Shown here: positions 1-7,296 of the stretch, one piece after another | Position numbering within the stretch: position 1 is the stretch's first letter | Layout of the letters: the number at the start of each line of letters is the position of its first letter | Assembly: GCA_035622995.1 (NCBI GenBank) | Contig: DASPUI010000220.1 | Span: 1-12,737, forward strand | Length of the DNA: 12,737 bases | Source of the DNA: DASPUI01 sp035622995 | GTDB taxonomy: Bacteria > Verrucomicrobiota > Verrucomicrobiia > Chthoniobacterales > UBA10450 | Reading direction: 5' to 3' | Position numbers and translations under genes: made by a program | The notes under the pieces: generated by a model | Told to the model about the DNA's origin: nothing | Seen by the model: the letters and a program-made list of their open reading frames with translations, nothing else | The model's database searches: none

Positions 1-849
1 TCCAGATGAATCATGAATGTCCTGGGTGGCGTCGAAACGGAACCCATCGAAATGAAATTCATCGATCCAGTAGCGGACGTTGGTGATGAAGAACTCACGG
101 ACCGACCTGGAGTTCTCGCCGTCAAAGTTGATCGAATCGCCCCAATCGTTTTCGTAGCGCTTGGTGAAATAATCTTCGGAATAAACCCGCAAGTAATTTC
201 CGTCCGGTCCGAAATGGTTGTAAACGACGTCGAGAATGACCGACAGGCCTAACGAGTGGGCCTGATCTATGAAAGCGCGCAGGTCGTCCGGCGTGCCGTA
301 TTGATGGGCGGGCGCAAAAAGGTCGACACCATCGTAGCCCCAGCCGAATTTTCCCGGAAAATCGGCGATCGGCATCATCTCGATCATGCTAATTCCAATG
401 CGTCCAAGCTCAGGCAATTCTTTGGCCGCGGCGCGCCACGTTCCTTCGGTTGTGAATGTGCCGATGTGCATTTCGTAAATGATCTGGCCTTTGAGTTTTT
501 GGCCGAGCCATTGCGAATCGGTCCACCGAAACTGCGTTGGATCCACCACCATCGACGAATCATGCGGCCCACCCGGTTGATAGCGAGATGCGGGATCTGG
601 GTGAAGATGCTCGGCGTTGTTCAGGCGAAATCGGTAAAGTGCGCCAGCGCCGCATTTAACCGCGCCGGAAAAATATCCACCCTCTTCGCGCACCAGCGGG
701 TGAAATTCGCGACGCGCGTCGCGGGCCGAACTTTCTTCCAGAACGAGATCGAGCTGCATTGCTTTCGGCGCCCAAACCCGAAAATGTGTCTGGCCACCGC
801 CGATTATTTCCGCGCCGATTGCGTAGCGTCGCGCAATTTCTCTTTTCAT
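1..849 (-). CDS. treZ: Malto-oligosyltrehalose trehalohydrolase, N-terminal part (3' end beyond window)
   Basis: GH13 enzyme that hydrolyses the alpha-1,4 bond next to the trehalose unit of maltooligosyltrehalose, releasing trehalose in the cytoplasmic TreY-TreZ pathway. The visible 283 residues have no stop and run off the left edge, about half of a usual TreZ (near 600). Residues 1-115 form the N-terminal beta domain (FRVWAP at 23-28). The barrel begins at about 122 with IYEMHIGTFTTEGTW, followed by GWGYDGVDLFAP (169-180), region I DVVYNHFGPDGNYL (207-220) and DGFRFDATQDIHD (268-280), where D273 should be the nucleophile. The acid/base Glu would lie outside the window. ATG at 849-847 is the first good start, with an in-frame TGA about 25 bases upstream. 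Glycogen branching enzyme is the alternative, but the YNHFGPDGNYL and GTFTTEGTW wording favours TreZ. treY/treX would be expected downstream, outside the window. Confidence 0.9.
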   Translation of the reverse strand, partial: MKREIARRYAIGAEIIGGGQTHFRVWAPKAMQLDLVLEESSARDARREFHPLVREEGGYFSGAVKCGAGALYRFRLNNAEHLHPDPASRYQPGGPHDSSMVVDPTQFRWTDSQWLGQKLKGQIIYEMHIGTFTTEGTWRAAAKELPELGRIGISMIEMMPIADFPGKFGWGYDGVDLFAPAHQYGTPDDLRAFIDQAHSLGLSVILDVVYNHFGPDGNYLRVYSEDYFTKRYENDWGDSINFDGENSRSVREFFITNVRYWIDEFHFDGFRFDATQDIHDSSG

Positions 850-975
850 CTGCAAAGTGACGATCAAAACTCACCGAACTTACGACGTGAGCTTCAACAT
901 TACGCTACTCGAACATTCATCGGTCGCAGCGAAATTGTCGTTGATGGCGGAGACAGCGGCACCGGCTGGGACAAG

Positions 976-1929
976 ATGAACGGCAAAGAAATAAGGATCG
1001 AATTTTTCAAGCCGCTCGACGAAGCATTCGCTCTGACAAAGAAAATTCTCTTTCAGCCGTTCGATTTCACGAAATGGTGCGTGATCGGTTTTGCGGCCTT
1101 TCTCGCGCATCTCGGCGCCGGCTTTAACTTTCGCTACAACTACAATCGGAACTCAAACTGGCGCGACATTCCACGGCTTCGGAACTTTGCCGACTGGCTC
1201 GCCAGCATTCCGCATCCGGTTGTTGTGTTTGGCGCAGCCGTGCTCTTCGTCATCGCCCTCGCTCTCACGATCATCTTCACCTGGCTGCGAGCGCGGGGTC
1301 GGCTTATTTTTATCGACTGCGTGGCGAAGAATCGTGCCGCGATTGTCGAGCCGTGGCGCGAATTTCGGCAGCAAGGGAACAGCTATTTCCTGTTTTCGCT
1401 CCTGGTCGGCTGCGGTTTCTTACTGGTGGCGGCGCTACTCTCGCTGCCGTTTATGTTGCCGATCGTTCGCGGGGTAACTTTCCTTCACCTCCATGACTTT
1501 TACCTGATCTCTATGATTGCGCTTTGGGGAATGATAATTTTGCTCGCGGTTTGTGCATGGATTTTGATCGGACATATCATGGTGCCGGTGATGTACCGGC
1601 GGCGCTGTCGAGCCGGCGAAAGTTTGCGCAGGGCGATCTCTTTGATCAATTCTTATCCGGGTGAGATTACGCTTTACTGCCTGTTTTGGATTGCGCTTGC
1701 AATTGGCGTGGGAGTGATTGCCTGCGCGGCGACATGCCTTACCTGTTGCGTCGCAGCCATTCCATACGTTGGCACGGTGATTTTGTTACCAGTTTATGTT
1801 TGCCTGCGCGCGTTCGGTCTGTTGTTTCTCCGGCAATTCGGGGCCGATTACGACGTTTGGGCCGGGATAACTCCGCCTAACGAATTATCGCCGACTCAGG
1901 TCCCGCCGCCGTCGCCTTCTGAGGCTTAG
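976..1929 (+). CDS. Multi-pass integral membrane protein, unknown function
   Basis: A 317-residue protein with about six hydrophobic segments: roughly 32-50, 82-104, 136-161, 175-203 and a long block 231-285 probably crossing twice. Between segments 2 and 3 lies a polar stretch RGRLIFIDCVAKNRAAIVEPW (from 108), and the C-terminus is a short proline-rich tail. No catalytic motif is visible. The layout resembles uncharacterised bacterial membrane proteins with repeated TM pairs, but I cannot name the family. The frame is open further upstream to about 256, but that part lies antisense to treZ and is not coherent protein. I chose ATG at 976 because the sequence from there (MNGKEIRIEFF) reads as an amphipathic N-terminus, with GGGAC just upstream as a weak ribosome site. 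It diverges from treZ across 126 bases and ends 4 bases before the stop of the convergent glycosyltransferase gene. Confidence 0.8.
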   Translation: MNGKEIRIEFFKPLDEAFALTKKILFQPFDFTKWCVIGFAAFLAHLGAGFNFRYNYNRNSNWRDIPRLRNFADWLASIPHPVVVFGAAVLFVIALALTIIFTWLRARGRLIFIDCVAKNRAAIVEPWREFRQQGNSYFLFSLLVGCGFLLVAALLSLPFMLPIVRGVTFLHLHDFYLISMIALWGMIILLAVCAWILIGHIMVPVMYRRRCRAGESLRRAISLINSYPGEITLYCLFWIALAIGVGVIACAATCLTCCVAAIPYVGTVILLPVYVCLRAFGLLFLRQFGADYDVWAGITPPNELSPTQVPPPSPSEA

Positions 1930-1933
1930 AAAA

Positions 1934-4336
1934 TCAAACCTCGGTCATCGACCAGAATTTGCGAAAAGCAGCCGGCCAGGTGCGATCAATCACGCTTTGC
2001 CGCGCTCGATTAGCCATCTGCGTTCGCAATTTCTGGTCGACCACCAAATCGCGAATGGCGCGAGCGAAATCCTCGGCATCGTGCGATTTTGTGATCAGCC
2101 CATTGGCGTGATCTTCGACCAATTCTTTTGGGCCGCCGGAATCCGAGACAATGACCGGGACTCCCGAGGCCTGTGCCTCAATGATCACGTTGCCGAAAGT
2201 GTCGGTCGTGCTCGGAAAAACGAAGATATCGGCCGACGCGTAGGCTTTCGCGAGATCCTGTCCTTTGAGGTAACCGGTGAAGAATGCCTCCGGCAGCGTT
2301 TCAGAGAGCGCTTGCGAATAAGGTCCATGGCCAACCACGAAAAGTTGAATCGGCAAGCCTTCGTCGCGGAGTCGGAGGTAAGCATTGGCCAACACGTCAA
2401 GATCCTTTTCTTTTGAAATGCGGCCGACATAAAGCAGTCGAACCTGACCGTTGCCAGCGCCGAATTTCTCGAAGAAAGCAGGATCGCGTTGCGCCGGATG
2501 AAAAAGATCGGTGTCGAGCCCGCGCGGAAGAATTCTCAATTTGGAGGCGTCGAAGCCGCGCTTGATCCATCTCTGACGATATTCGTCCGAATTGACGAAG
2601 ACCGTGTCGAGTTGGCCATAGAACCAATGCATATAGTTCCAAGTGACACTTTCGAGAAAGCTGTCCTCGGTCAAAATCCGGATGTATTGCGGAAAATCGG
2701 TGTGATAAATCCCGCTGGTTTGGAGGTTGAGCAATTTAGCGGCGAGGAGTCCGGTCAGCCCGACCGGCCCAGGCGTGCTAATTATGATTTCGGTAAATCT
2801 CTCTCTTTGCACGTAATCAAGCATCTGCAAAATCGGCGGGAAGCTTAGTTTTTGCAGCTCGTATTCCGGCAGCTCAAATTCGCCAATCGGCCGAAAGTTT
2901 TTGATCGATATCTCGTCAATCTCGAGTTGGCTGCGGCAGGTGACGACGGTTAGTTGTTTTCCCGCGCCGGCGCCCGCCGCCGCCATTTTCCGGATCGTGG
3001 TGGCAACACCGTTCACGTCCTCGAGGGTGTCGGTGAACCAGGCTCGCTTTTCATTTCGAAGGGCCGGCGGAATTTCACCCTGGAGCTCGCGGAAAATTCC
3101 GCGAAGCCATTTTCGCGACGGTGCCTGGCTGTGAAATCCGTAAATGTAGGGAGTCAGGATCACCAGGATGGGCGCGATGGCGCTCAACGCCTGCATGCTT
3201 TCGATCATGTTACCGGTGCTGAGTTGCTGGACAAATTTTTGAAAAAACCGAAATGCCAATTGCTCGGCCACCATGTTTGCCATTAAAAAGGTCCGCCGCT
3301 CGGGTTCAGTGACGGAATTGAGTTCGAGCGCGAGCTTTTCCTTTACGTCCGGTTGCGCAAAATATCCGGACAACTCTTTCCAGAGCGAAGTGTTGATCTG
3401 CTTGACGACGTCGAAAATCTTGCCGGACATAACCGCTTGAGCAGTGAAGGTGGCCTTCTCGGCAAGAGTAAACTCGGTCGGATCACGGCCTTCCATGAAA
3501 CGCGAGAACATTTGTTCGAGTAACGTTGCGCCTGGCCCGAGCTTTTCGTGGAATCGATCCTGAATAAAACACGAAACGGTATTGTAAAAGCCGTGGGACA
3601 AGGCGAGGGGCGTTCCGCCGTGACCGCGCGCGTGGCAATGTCCGTTGCGAATCTGTTCGAGAAATTTTTCCGCCGAATCAGCCGAAGGCGTTTCAGTGTA
3701 AGCCGAGGCGATGAATTTCCCGCCATGATCGTCCGAACCGCCAACGAAGATTTTCCTCCATGCTTCGGCATGAGTGGGCGTAAGCTGGTGCCGACGCGCG
3801 AACTCGTCGATTTTCTCCGGGGTGAGCGACCCGAATAAATCGAGCGCAAGCTCGCTTAGAAGTGCGTCCCGCAGGCCATTGATTCCTTCAAAGTGTTTAA
3901 AAAGTAAAATCAGCCGCTCGAGATGCGACGCATTGAGCTTGCCATTGATGCTGTAAAGAGGGTGGGCCACGGCGTGGGCGATATTCCCGGCTTGGAGATA
4001 GCGCTGAAGGACGAGAATGTTCTCGCGTGCGATCTGGATATCGGCGTGCTGCGCCTCCGAAATTCCCCACACCAGAATATGAACCTTGCACGGGTCTTGC
4101 GGAAAATAAGTTGTAACTTGCTCACTGATAAATGTATTCGGAAGATCACGAATTTGCAGGCAGCCTTCGATCGTGTCGTGGTCGGTAATCGTGACAAAAC
4201 CCATCCCGCGCTCGATCAATTGTCGATGGAGCTCACGAGGATCGGAATAACTATCGGGAAAATCCAGGCGTCGAAACAGCCACTCTTCCGAGCGTGAACT
4301 ATAGCGCGAGTGAACGTGGAGATCGCACTTGCTCAT
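1934..4336 (-). CDS. PHP-domain / family 4 glycosyltransferase fusion protein
   Basis: An 800-residue two-domain protein. Residues 1-260 are a PHP metal-dependent phosphoesterase-like domain with HVH (7-9), TDHD (51-54), AHP (124-126) and GSDDHGG (200-206), the expected metal ligands. Residues 260-430 are a helical linker with a hydrophobic stretch at about 384-400. The GT-B glycosyltransferase starts at about 432 (FTDTLEDVNGVATTI) and has the donor-domain signatures YVGRISKEKDLD (636-647) and PSTTDTFGNVIIEAQASG (708-725). Here the first acid of the E-x7-E motif is Asp712, as in several GT4 lipid glycosyltransferases. It probably transfers a sugar to a lipid or envelope acceptor; the substrate is unknown and the role of the PHP half is unproved. 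An in-frame ATG 11 codons upstream exists, but MSKCDLHVHS gives the normal PHP start, and its ATG overlaps the upstream gene's TGA (ATGA), implying translational coupling. Confidence 0.92.
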   Translation of the reverse strand: MSKCDLHVHSRYSSRSEEWLFRRLDFPDSYSDPRELHRQLIERGMGFVTITDHDTIEGCLQIRDLPNTFISEQVTTYFPQDPCKVHILVWGISEAQHADIQIARENILVLQRYLQAGNIAHAVAHPLYSINGKLNASHLERLILLFKHFEGINGLRDALLSELALDLFGSLTPEKIDEFARRHQLTPTHAEAWRKIFVGGSDDHGGKFIASAYTETPSADSAEKFLEQIRNGHCHARGHGGTPLALSHGFYNTVSCFIQDRFHEKLGPGATLLEQMFSRFMEGRDPTEFTLAEKATFTAQAVMSGKIFDVVKQINTSLWKELSGYFAQPDVKEKLALELNSVTEPERRTFLMANMVAEQLAFRFFQKFVQQLSTGNMIESMQALSAIAPILVILTPYIYGFHSQAPSRKWLRGIFRELQGEIPPALRNEKRAWFTDTLEDVNGVATTIRKMAAAGAGAGKQLTVVTCRSQLEIDEISIKNFRPIGEFELPEYELQKLSFPPILQMLDYVQRERFTEIIISTPGPVGLTGLLAAKLLNLQTSGIYHTDFPQYIRILTEDSFLESVTWNYMHWFYGQLDTVFVNSDEYRQRWIKRGFDASKLRILPRGLDTDLFHPAQRDPAFFEKFGAGNGQVRLLYVGRISKEKDLDVLANAYLRLRDEGLPIQLFVVGHGPYSQALSETLPEAFFTGYLKGQDLAKAYASADIFVFPSTTDTFGNVIIEAQASGVPVIVSDSGGPKELVEDHANGLITKSHDAEDFARAIRDLVVDQKLRTQMANRARQSVIDRTWPAAFRKFWSMTEV

Positions 4337-5142
4337 GCCAACGCCTCGATTCTGCGCTCCGCGATCCAATCCTGATAAGTGGTCACGCTCCTTGACTTAC
4401 CCATTCTCCCAACAGAATCGATAATTTGGCGCCAAATGGTCGGGTATTCGTAGTCGCGCGGGTGAACGCTCAATCGCAAAAGCGCACACGAATTCAATGC
4501 CCGCGCCAGCATCGCATTCCAAACCAGACTAGTGGCGCGACGCCACGGGTTTCGAACGCTGTAGACAAGCGACCTGGCCGGAAATTTTTCGCCGGTCCGC
4601 AAATCTTGAATCGAGCGCAAGCGTGTGGTGTATTCCATCTCCGCGTCTCGCGCAGCCTGCTCAGCTTCGGCGCTTAATAGCCACGCCGGCGCGACGAACC
4701 CGCGCGGATTCAATCCAGCGGTGCGAAATTCATCGCGCGCCGATCGAATTCTCAGTAACGCATCTTCGTATTTGAGATCGTAAAACTCGCCTTCGTCTTG
4801 AGTGTAAATGCGCGTCAGAAATCGATCGACCAGACTTTCATCCCGACGCCGGGGACGCTGATGGAAATATCCGTGAATGACGGTCTCGAATCCCTGCGCT
4901 TCAAGACCCCGCAACCACGAAACGAATTGTCGATCCTTCATCGATGCTCCTTGACGATGATAATCGGGCACCACCAGCAAGGAAGAAGTCCGGACGTTGT
5001 GATGAACAAATTCTGAAACCATTTTGTCGACGATCGGCTGGGTGGAAGGGGCGACGTCGTGAATCGACACGACCAAAAACTCGTTTGCTGTGCCAGCCGC
5101 TGCTACGACCGGCAAAAATTGCGTGGCCGCAATCGAAGTCAT
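4333..5142 (-). CDS. DUF2334 polysaccharide deacetylase-like protein
   Basis: A 269-residue protein of the DUF2334 group, distant relatives of NodB-type carbohydrate esterase 4 deacetylases. Visible motifs are SIHDVAP (26-32) with the likely metal/base Asp29, HGYFHQ (90-95) supplying the two metal-ligand histidines H90 and H94, APAWLLS (151-157) and SVHPRDY (225-231). These match the order of CE4 motifs 1-4, so a metal-dependent amide or ester hydrolase acting on a glycan or glycolipid is likely; the substrate is unknown. No convincing signal peptide: the first 20 residues are mildly hydrophobic (FLPVVAAAG) but lack a basic N-region. It sits 53 bases downstream of the EVE-domain gene and its TGA overlaps the ATG of the PHP-GT4 gene, so the two are probably made together, with this protein trimming or preparing the acceptor or product of the glycosyltransferase (inference). 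Confidence 0.88.
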   Translation of the reverse strand: MTSIAATQFLPVVAAAGTANEFLVVSIHDVAPSTQPIVDKMVSEFVHHNVRTSSLLVVPDYHRQGASMKDRQFVSWLRGLEAQGFETVIHGYFHQRPRRRDESLVDRFLTRIYTQDEGEFYDLKYEDALLRIRSARDEFRTAGLNPRGFVAPAWLLSAEAEQAARDAEMEYTTRLRSIQDLRTGEKFPARSLVYSVRNPWRRATSLVWNAMLARALNSCALLRLSVHPRDYEYPTIWRQIIDSVGRMGKSRSVTTYQDWIAERRIEALA

Positions 5143-5195
5143 TTCGGCAAATTTCGCCCCGGTCGGTTTCGGAACAAGCGCTAATTGCGAGGCGG

Positions 5196-5603
5196 TCAGC
5201 TACCCATTTTGAGAATCGTTCGAAATTCGGCAGCGCTCAACGGCATGACCGACAAGCGCGACTGGCGAACCAGCGCCACCTTTTTTAGGCGCGGCGTTGC
5301 CTTAATCCGAGCGAGAGCAACCGGCCGAGGCACCGATTTTAACGGCGCGAGATCGACCGTCGACCAGTCACCTTCCTTCGCCGTCGGGTCGGGATAGGCT
5401 TCGCGCACGACTCGCGCGATTCCGACGATCGATTTCTCATCTACACTGTGATAAAAGAAAACTTCATCTCCTTTTTTCATCCGGCGCAGATTGTTTCGCG
5501 CGGTGTAATTTCGCACGCCAGTCCAGCTTGTTCGACGGTCGGCCACCAGATCGGACCAGGAGTAGGCGGACGGTTCCTGCTTCACCAGCCAGAAATTTTT
5601 CAT
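5196..5603 (-). CDS. EVE domain-containing protein
   Basis: A 135-residue single-domain EVE protein (PUA-like fold). EVE domains are related to YTH domains and are thought to bind modified bases in DNA or RNA. Seen: WLVKQEPSAYSW (5-16), the RRTSWTGVRNYTARNNL segment (23-39) with the conserved W27-x-G-V-RN and N37, MKKGDEVFFYHS (42-53) and GIARVVREAYPDPTA (61-75). Length is normal for the stand-alone family (about 130-150). A start nine codons upstream is possible, but MKNFWLVKQEP is the usual N-terminus. It is the first gene of a minus-strand group leading into the DUF2334 and glycosyltransferase genes, and its 5' side faces tmk across about 56 bases holding a strong inverted repeat. Its role is not established; stand-alone EVE proteins of this kind are common housekeeping-like genes, and the neighbours do not suggest a defence system. 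Confidence 0.92.
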   Translation of the reverse strand: MKNFWLVKQEPSAYSWSDLVADRRTSWTGVRNYTARNNLRRMKKGDEVFFYHSVDEKSIVGIARVVREAYPDPTAKEGDWSTVDLAPLKSVPRPVALARIKATPRLKKVALVRQSRLSVMPLSAAEFRTILKMGS

Positions 5604-5631
5604 CGCAGCTAACTTAACCCGGTTCGACATT

Positions 5632-5657
5632 TGTCGATCTTTGTTTGAAGATCGACA
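5632..5657. promoter_or_regulatory. Perfect 10-bp inverted repeat at the tmk start, in the divergent EVE/tmk gap
   Basis: TGTCGATCTT (5632-5641) and AAGATCGACA (5648-5657) are perfect reverse complements around a 6-base spacer TGTTTG. A further TCGACA at 5624-5629 makes an overlapping 14-base palindrome with 5632-5637, so the hexamer TGTCGA occurs three times in alternating orientation. The element ends 2 bases before the proposed GTG start of tmk, and its right arm includes most of the only plausible Shine-Dalgarno (GAAG, 5647-5650). It could be a protein-binding operator for both divergent genes or an RNA hairpin that masks the tmk ribosome site. The function is inferred; the symmetry is directly visible. 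Confidence 0.5.
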
Positions 5658-5659
5658 CG

Positions 5660-6310
5660 GTGCGACAGTTTCCTTTTATAACTTTCGAAGGTTCGGAAGG
5701 CTGCGGAAAATCGACCCAAGTCCGGCGGCTTGTGGCGCGAATGAAAAAGACCGGGATTCCATTGGTCCTGACGCGCGAGCCGGGCGGCACCGCGATCGGG
5801 GAGTCGATTCGCGAGCTGCTTCAATTTGCGCCCGAAAGTACCGCGATGACTTCGGAGACGGAGTTGCTTCTATTTGAAGCGAGCCGCAGCCAGCTTGTCC
5901 GTGAAATCATTGAGCCGGCGTTGAGGCGAGGGGAGTGTGTTATCTCCGATCGTTTTTTTGATTCAACCATTGTTTATCAGGGAGCAGCGCGAAGGCTCGA
6001 TCGACAGATGGTTGACCAGCTCAACCGATTCGCGGTCGGCCAGTGCATTCCCGACGTTACGTTTGTGCTCGATGTTAGTCTGGAAACGACACGGGCACGA
6101 ATGCAAGGACCGCGGCGACCCGATCGAATGGAGCAGGAGAGCGATGAATTTTACGATCGCGTGCGCGCGGGTTATTTGGAGCTGGCCAAACATGAGTCTA
6201 AGCGAATCGTTTTGATCGACGGCGCGCGTTCTCCGGACAGAATCGAGAATGAAATTTGGGAAACGCTCTCTTCCCGTTTCCCCGCGCTTGCCCGGGAATC
6301 GAGGATCTAG
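5660..6310 (+). CDS. tmk: Thymidylate kinase (dTMP kinase)
   Basis: Phosphorylates dTMP to dTDP with ATP, an essential cytoplasmic step of dTTP synthesis. From the GTG start it is 216 residues, normal for the family (about 205-215). Motifs, numbered from this start: P-loop GSEGCGKST (11-19), TREPGGT (38-44), the DR-type substrate motif DRFFDSTIVYQG (97-108) and the LID segment RRPDRMEQESDEFYDRV (about 152-168). Start choice: GTG at 5660 has GAAG 9 bases upstream and gives the usual short lead before FITFEG. A TTG at 5645 in the same frame would add five residues but has no ribosome site and sits in the loop of the inverted repeat. It is followed 2 bases after its TAG by holB, a frequent bacterial pairing. 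Confidence 0.95.
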   Translation: MRQFPFITFEGSEGCGKSTQVRRLVARMKKTGIPLVLTREPGGTAIGESIRELLQFAPESTAMTSETELLLFEASRSQLVREIIEPALRRGECVISDRFFDSTIVYQGAARRLDRQMVDQLNRFAVGQCIPDVTFVLDVSLETTRARMQGPRRPDRMEQESDEFYDRVRAGYLELAKHESKRIVLIDGARSPDRIENEIWETLSSRFPALARESRI

Positions 6311-6312
6311 GC

Positions 6313-7296
6313 ATGGCTTTTTCCAGCGCGGCAGCAACTGAGCATCTTCGTCGCGCGCACGAACAAAATCGGCTGGCGCACGCATACTTGATTTCGGGCC
6401 CGCCCGGGAGCGGAAAGCGCGAGGTGGCGATGCGACTCGCAAGTTGGGTGAATGGGACGCCGATCGAAGATGTTTTCTCTTCCAAAGCACGCGAGATCTT
6501 CGTGGCCGAGCCGGAGTCGAAATCGAGAAGAATCCTGATCGAGCAAATTCGCGAGCTCGAACATGCGCTGCAAATGCAGGCGACAAATGGCAAACGCAAA
6601 ATTGTGATTGTCTCGGAGGCGGATCGATTACAACCCCAGGCGGCAAACGCATTCCTGAAGACGCTGGAAGAGCCCCCGCAAAATTCATTGTTGCTGTTGC
6701 TCAGCTCGTTACCCGAAGCGTTGCCGGACACGATCGTCTCGCGCTGCATCGCGATCCCACTTTCACCAGCTGGAATCGAAGAGCCGGCGAGCGAATCGGC
6801 GAAGCTGGTGGAATTGCTTGGCGAAGTCGCAAAAGAAAAAACGTGGAGCGTCCCGGTCGCATATCGGCTGGCACAAGCTGTTCTTGGCTTGCTCGCCGCA
6901 ATTCGGGAGGAGGTCAAAGAGCAAATCGACGCAGCACTCGATGCCGAAAAAGCCCGATACCGAAATGCAACCGATGGCGCATGGCTGGAGGACCGCGAAG
7001 AATATTACAAGGCGCTAAGCGAAAGTCTTTATCTTCAACGACGCGCGGCGGTCATCGAGATTTTGTTCCAGTGGTGGTCAGATGTTCTGCGTGCCGGGAC
7101 CGGAATTGTTCTCCGCGATTTGCCGGGAGCGAAGAACGAAACGGAGGCAGTGGCGAAACGTTTCTCCACCAATGAAGCGCTGCGCCGAATTCGGCGTTTG
7201 GAATCATTGCGGGATCATCTGAGCCGCAATATTCAGGAGCCACTCGCAATCGAGGTCGCGTTTCTCCAGATTTTCGGAACGCAGGTCACGAAATGA
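6313..7296 (+). CDS. holB: DNA polymerase III delta' subunit (clamp loader)
   Basis: Clamp-loader subunit that, with delta and tau/gamma, opens and loads the beta sliding clamp. 327 residues. AAA+ features: LAHAYLISGPPGSGKRE (21-37) as P-loop region, VIVSEADRLQPQAANAFLKTLEEPP (98-122) as Walker B and following helix, and the SRC motif at 143-145 (IVSRC) that provides the arginine finger. The P-loop Lys is followed by Arg instead of Ser/Thr, and the four-cysteine zinc module usually found between P-loop and Walker B in delta' and gamma is absent (region 47-72 has no Cys). Both fit a subunit that does not hydrolyse ATP. The C-terminal half is helical and poorly conserved, as usual. ATG at 6313 has GAGG 8 bases upstream; an earlier ATG at 6256 lies inside tmk and is rejected. 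The stop overlaps the next start (ATGA). Confidence 0.9.
   Translation: MAFSSAAATEHLRRAHEQNRLAHAYLISGPPGSGKREVAMRLASWVNGTPIEDVFSSKAREIFVAEPESKSRRILIEQIRELEHALQMQATNGKRKIVIVSEADRLQPQAANAFLKTLEEPPQNSLLLLLSSLPEALPDTIVSRCIAIPLSPAGIEEPASESAKLVELLGEVAKEKTWSVPVAYRLAQAVLGLLAAIREEVKEQIDAALDAEKARYRNATDGAWLEDREEYYKALSESLYLQRRAAVIEILFQWWSDVLRAGTGIVLRDLPGAKNETEAVAKRFSTNEALRRIRRLESLRDHLSRNIQEPLAIEVAFLQIFGTQVTK

Noticed and set aside
256..975. Upstream in-frame extension of the membrane protein gene, open from about position 256
   Set aside because: It lies antisense to the well-supported treZ reading frame and its translation has no coherent motifs; open only because of codon bias on the opposite strand.
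5196..5603. EVE-domain protein as part of a modification-dependent restriction or defence system
   Set aside because: It is a stand-alone EVE protein of ordinary length, with no nuclease, helicase or methyltransferase nearby; neighbours are envelope and nucleotide metabolism genes.
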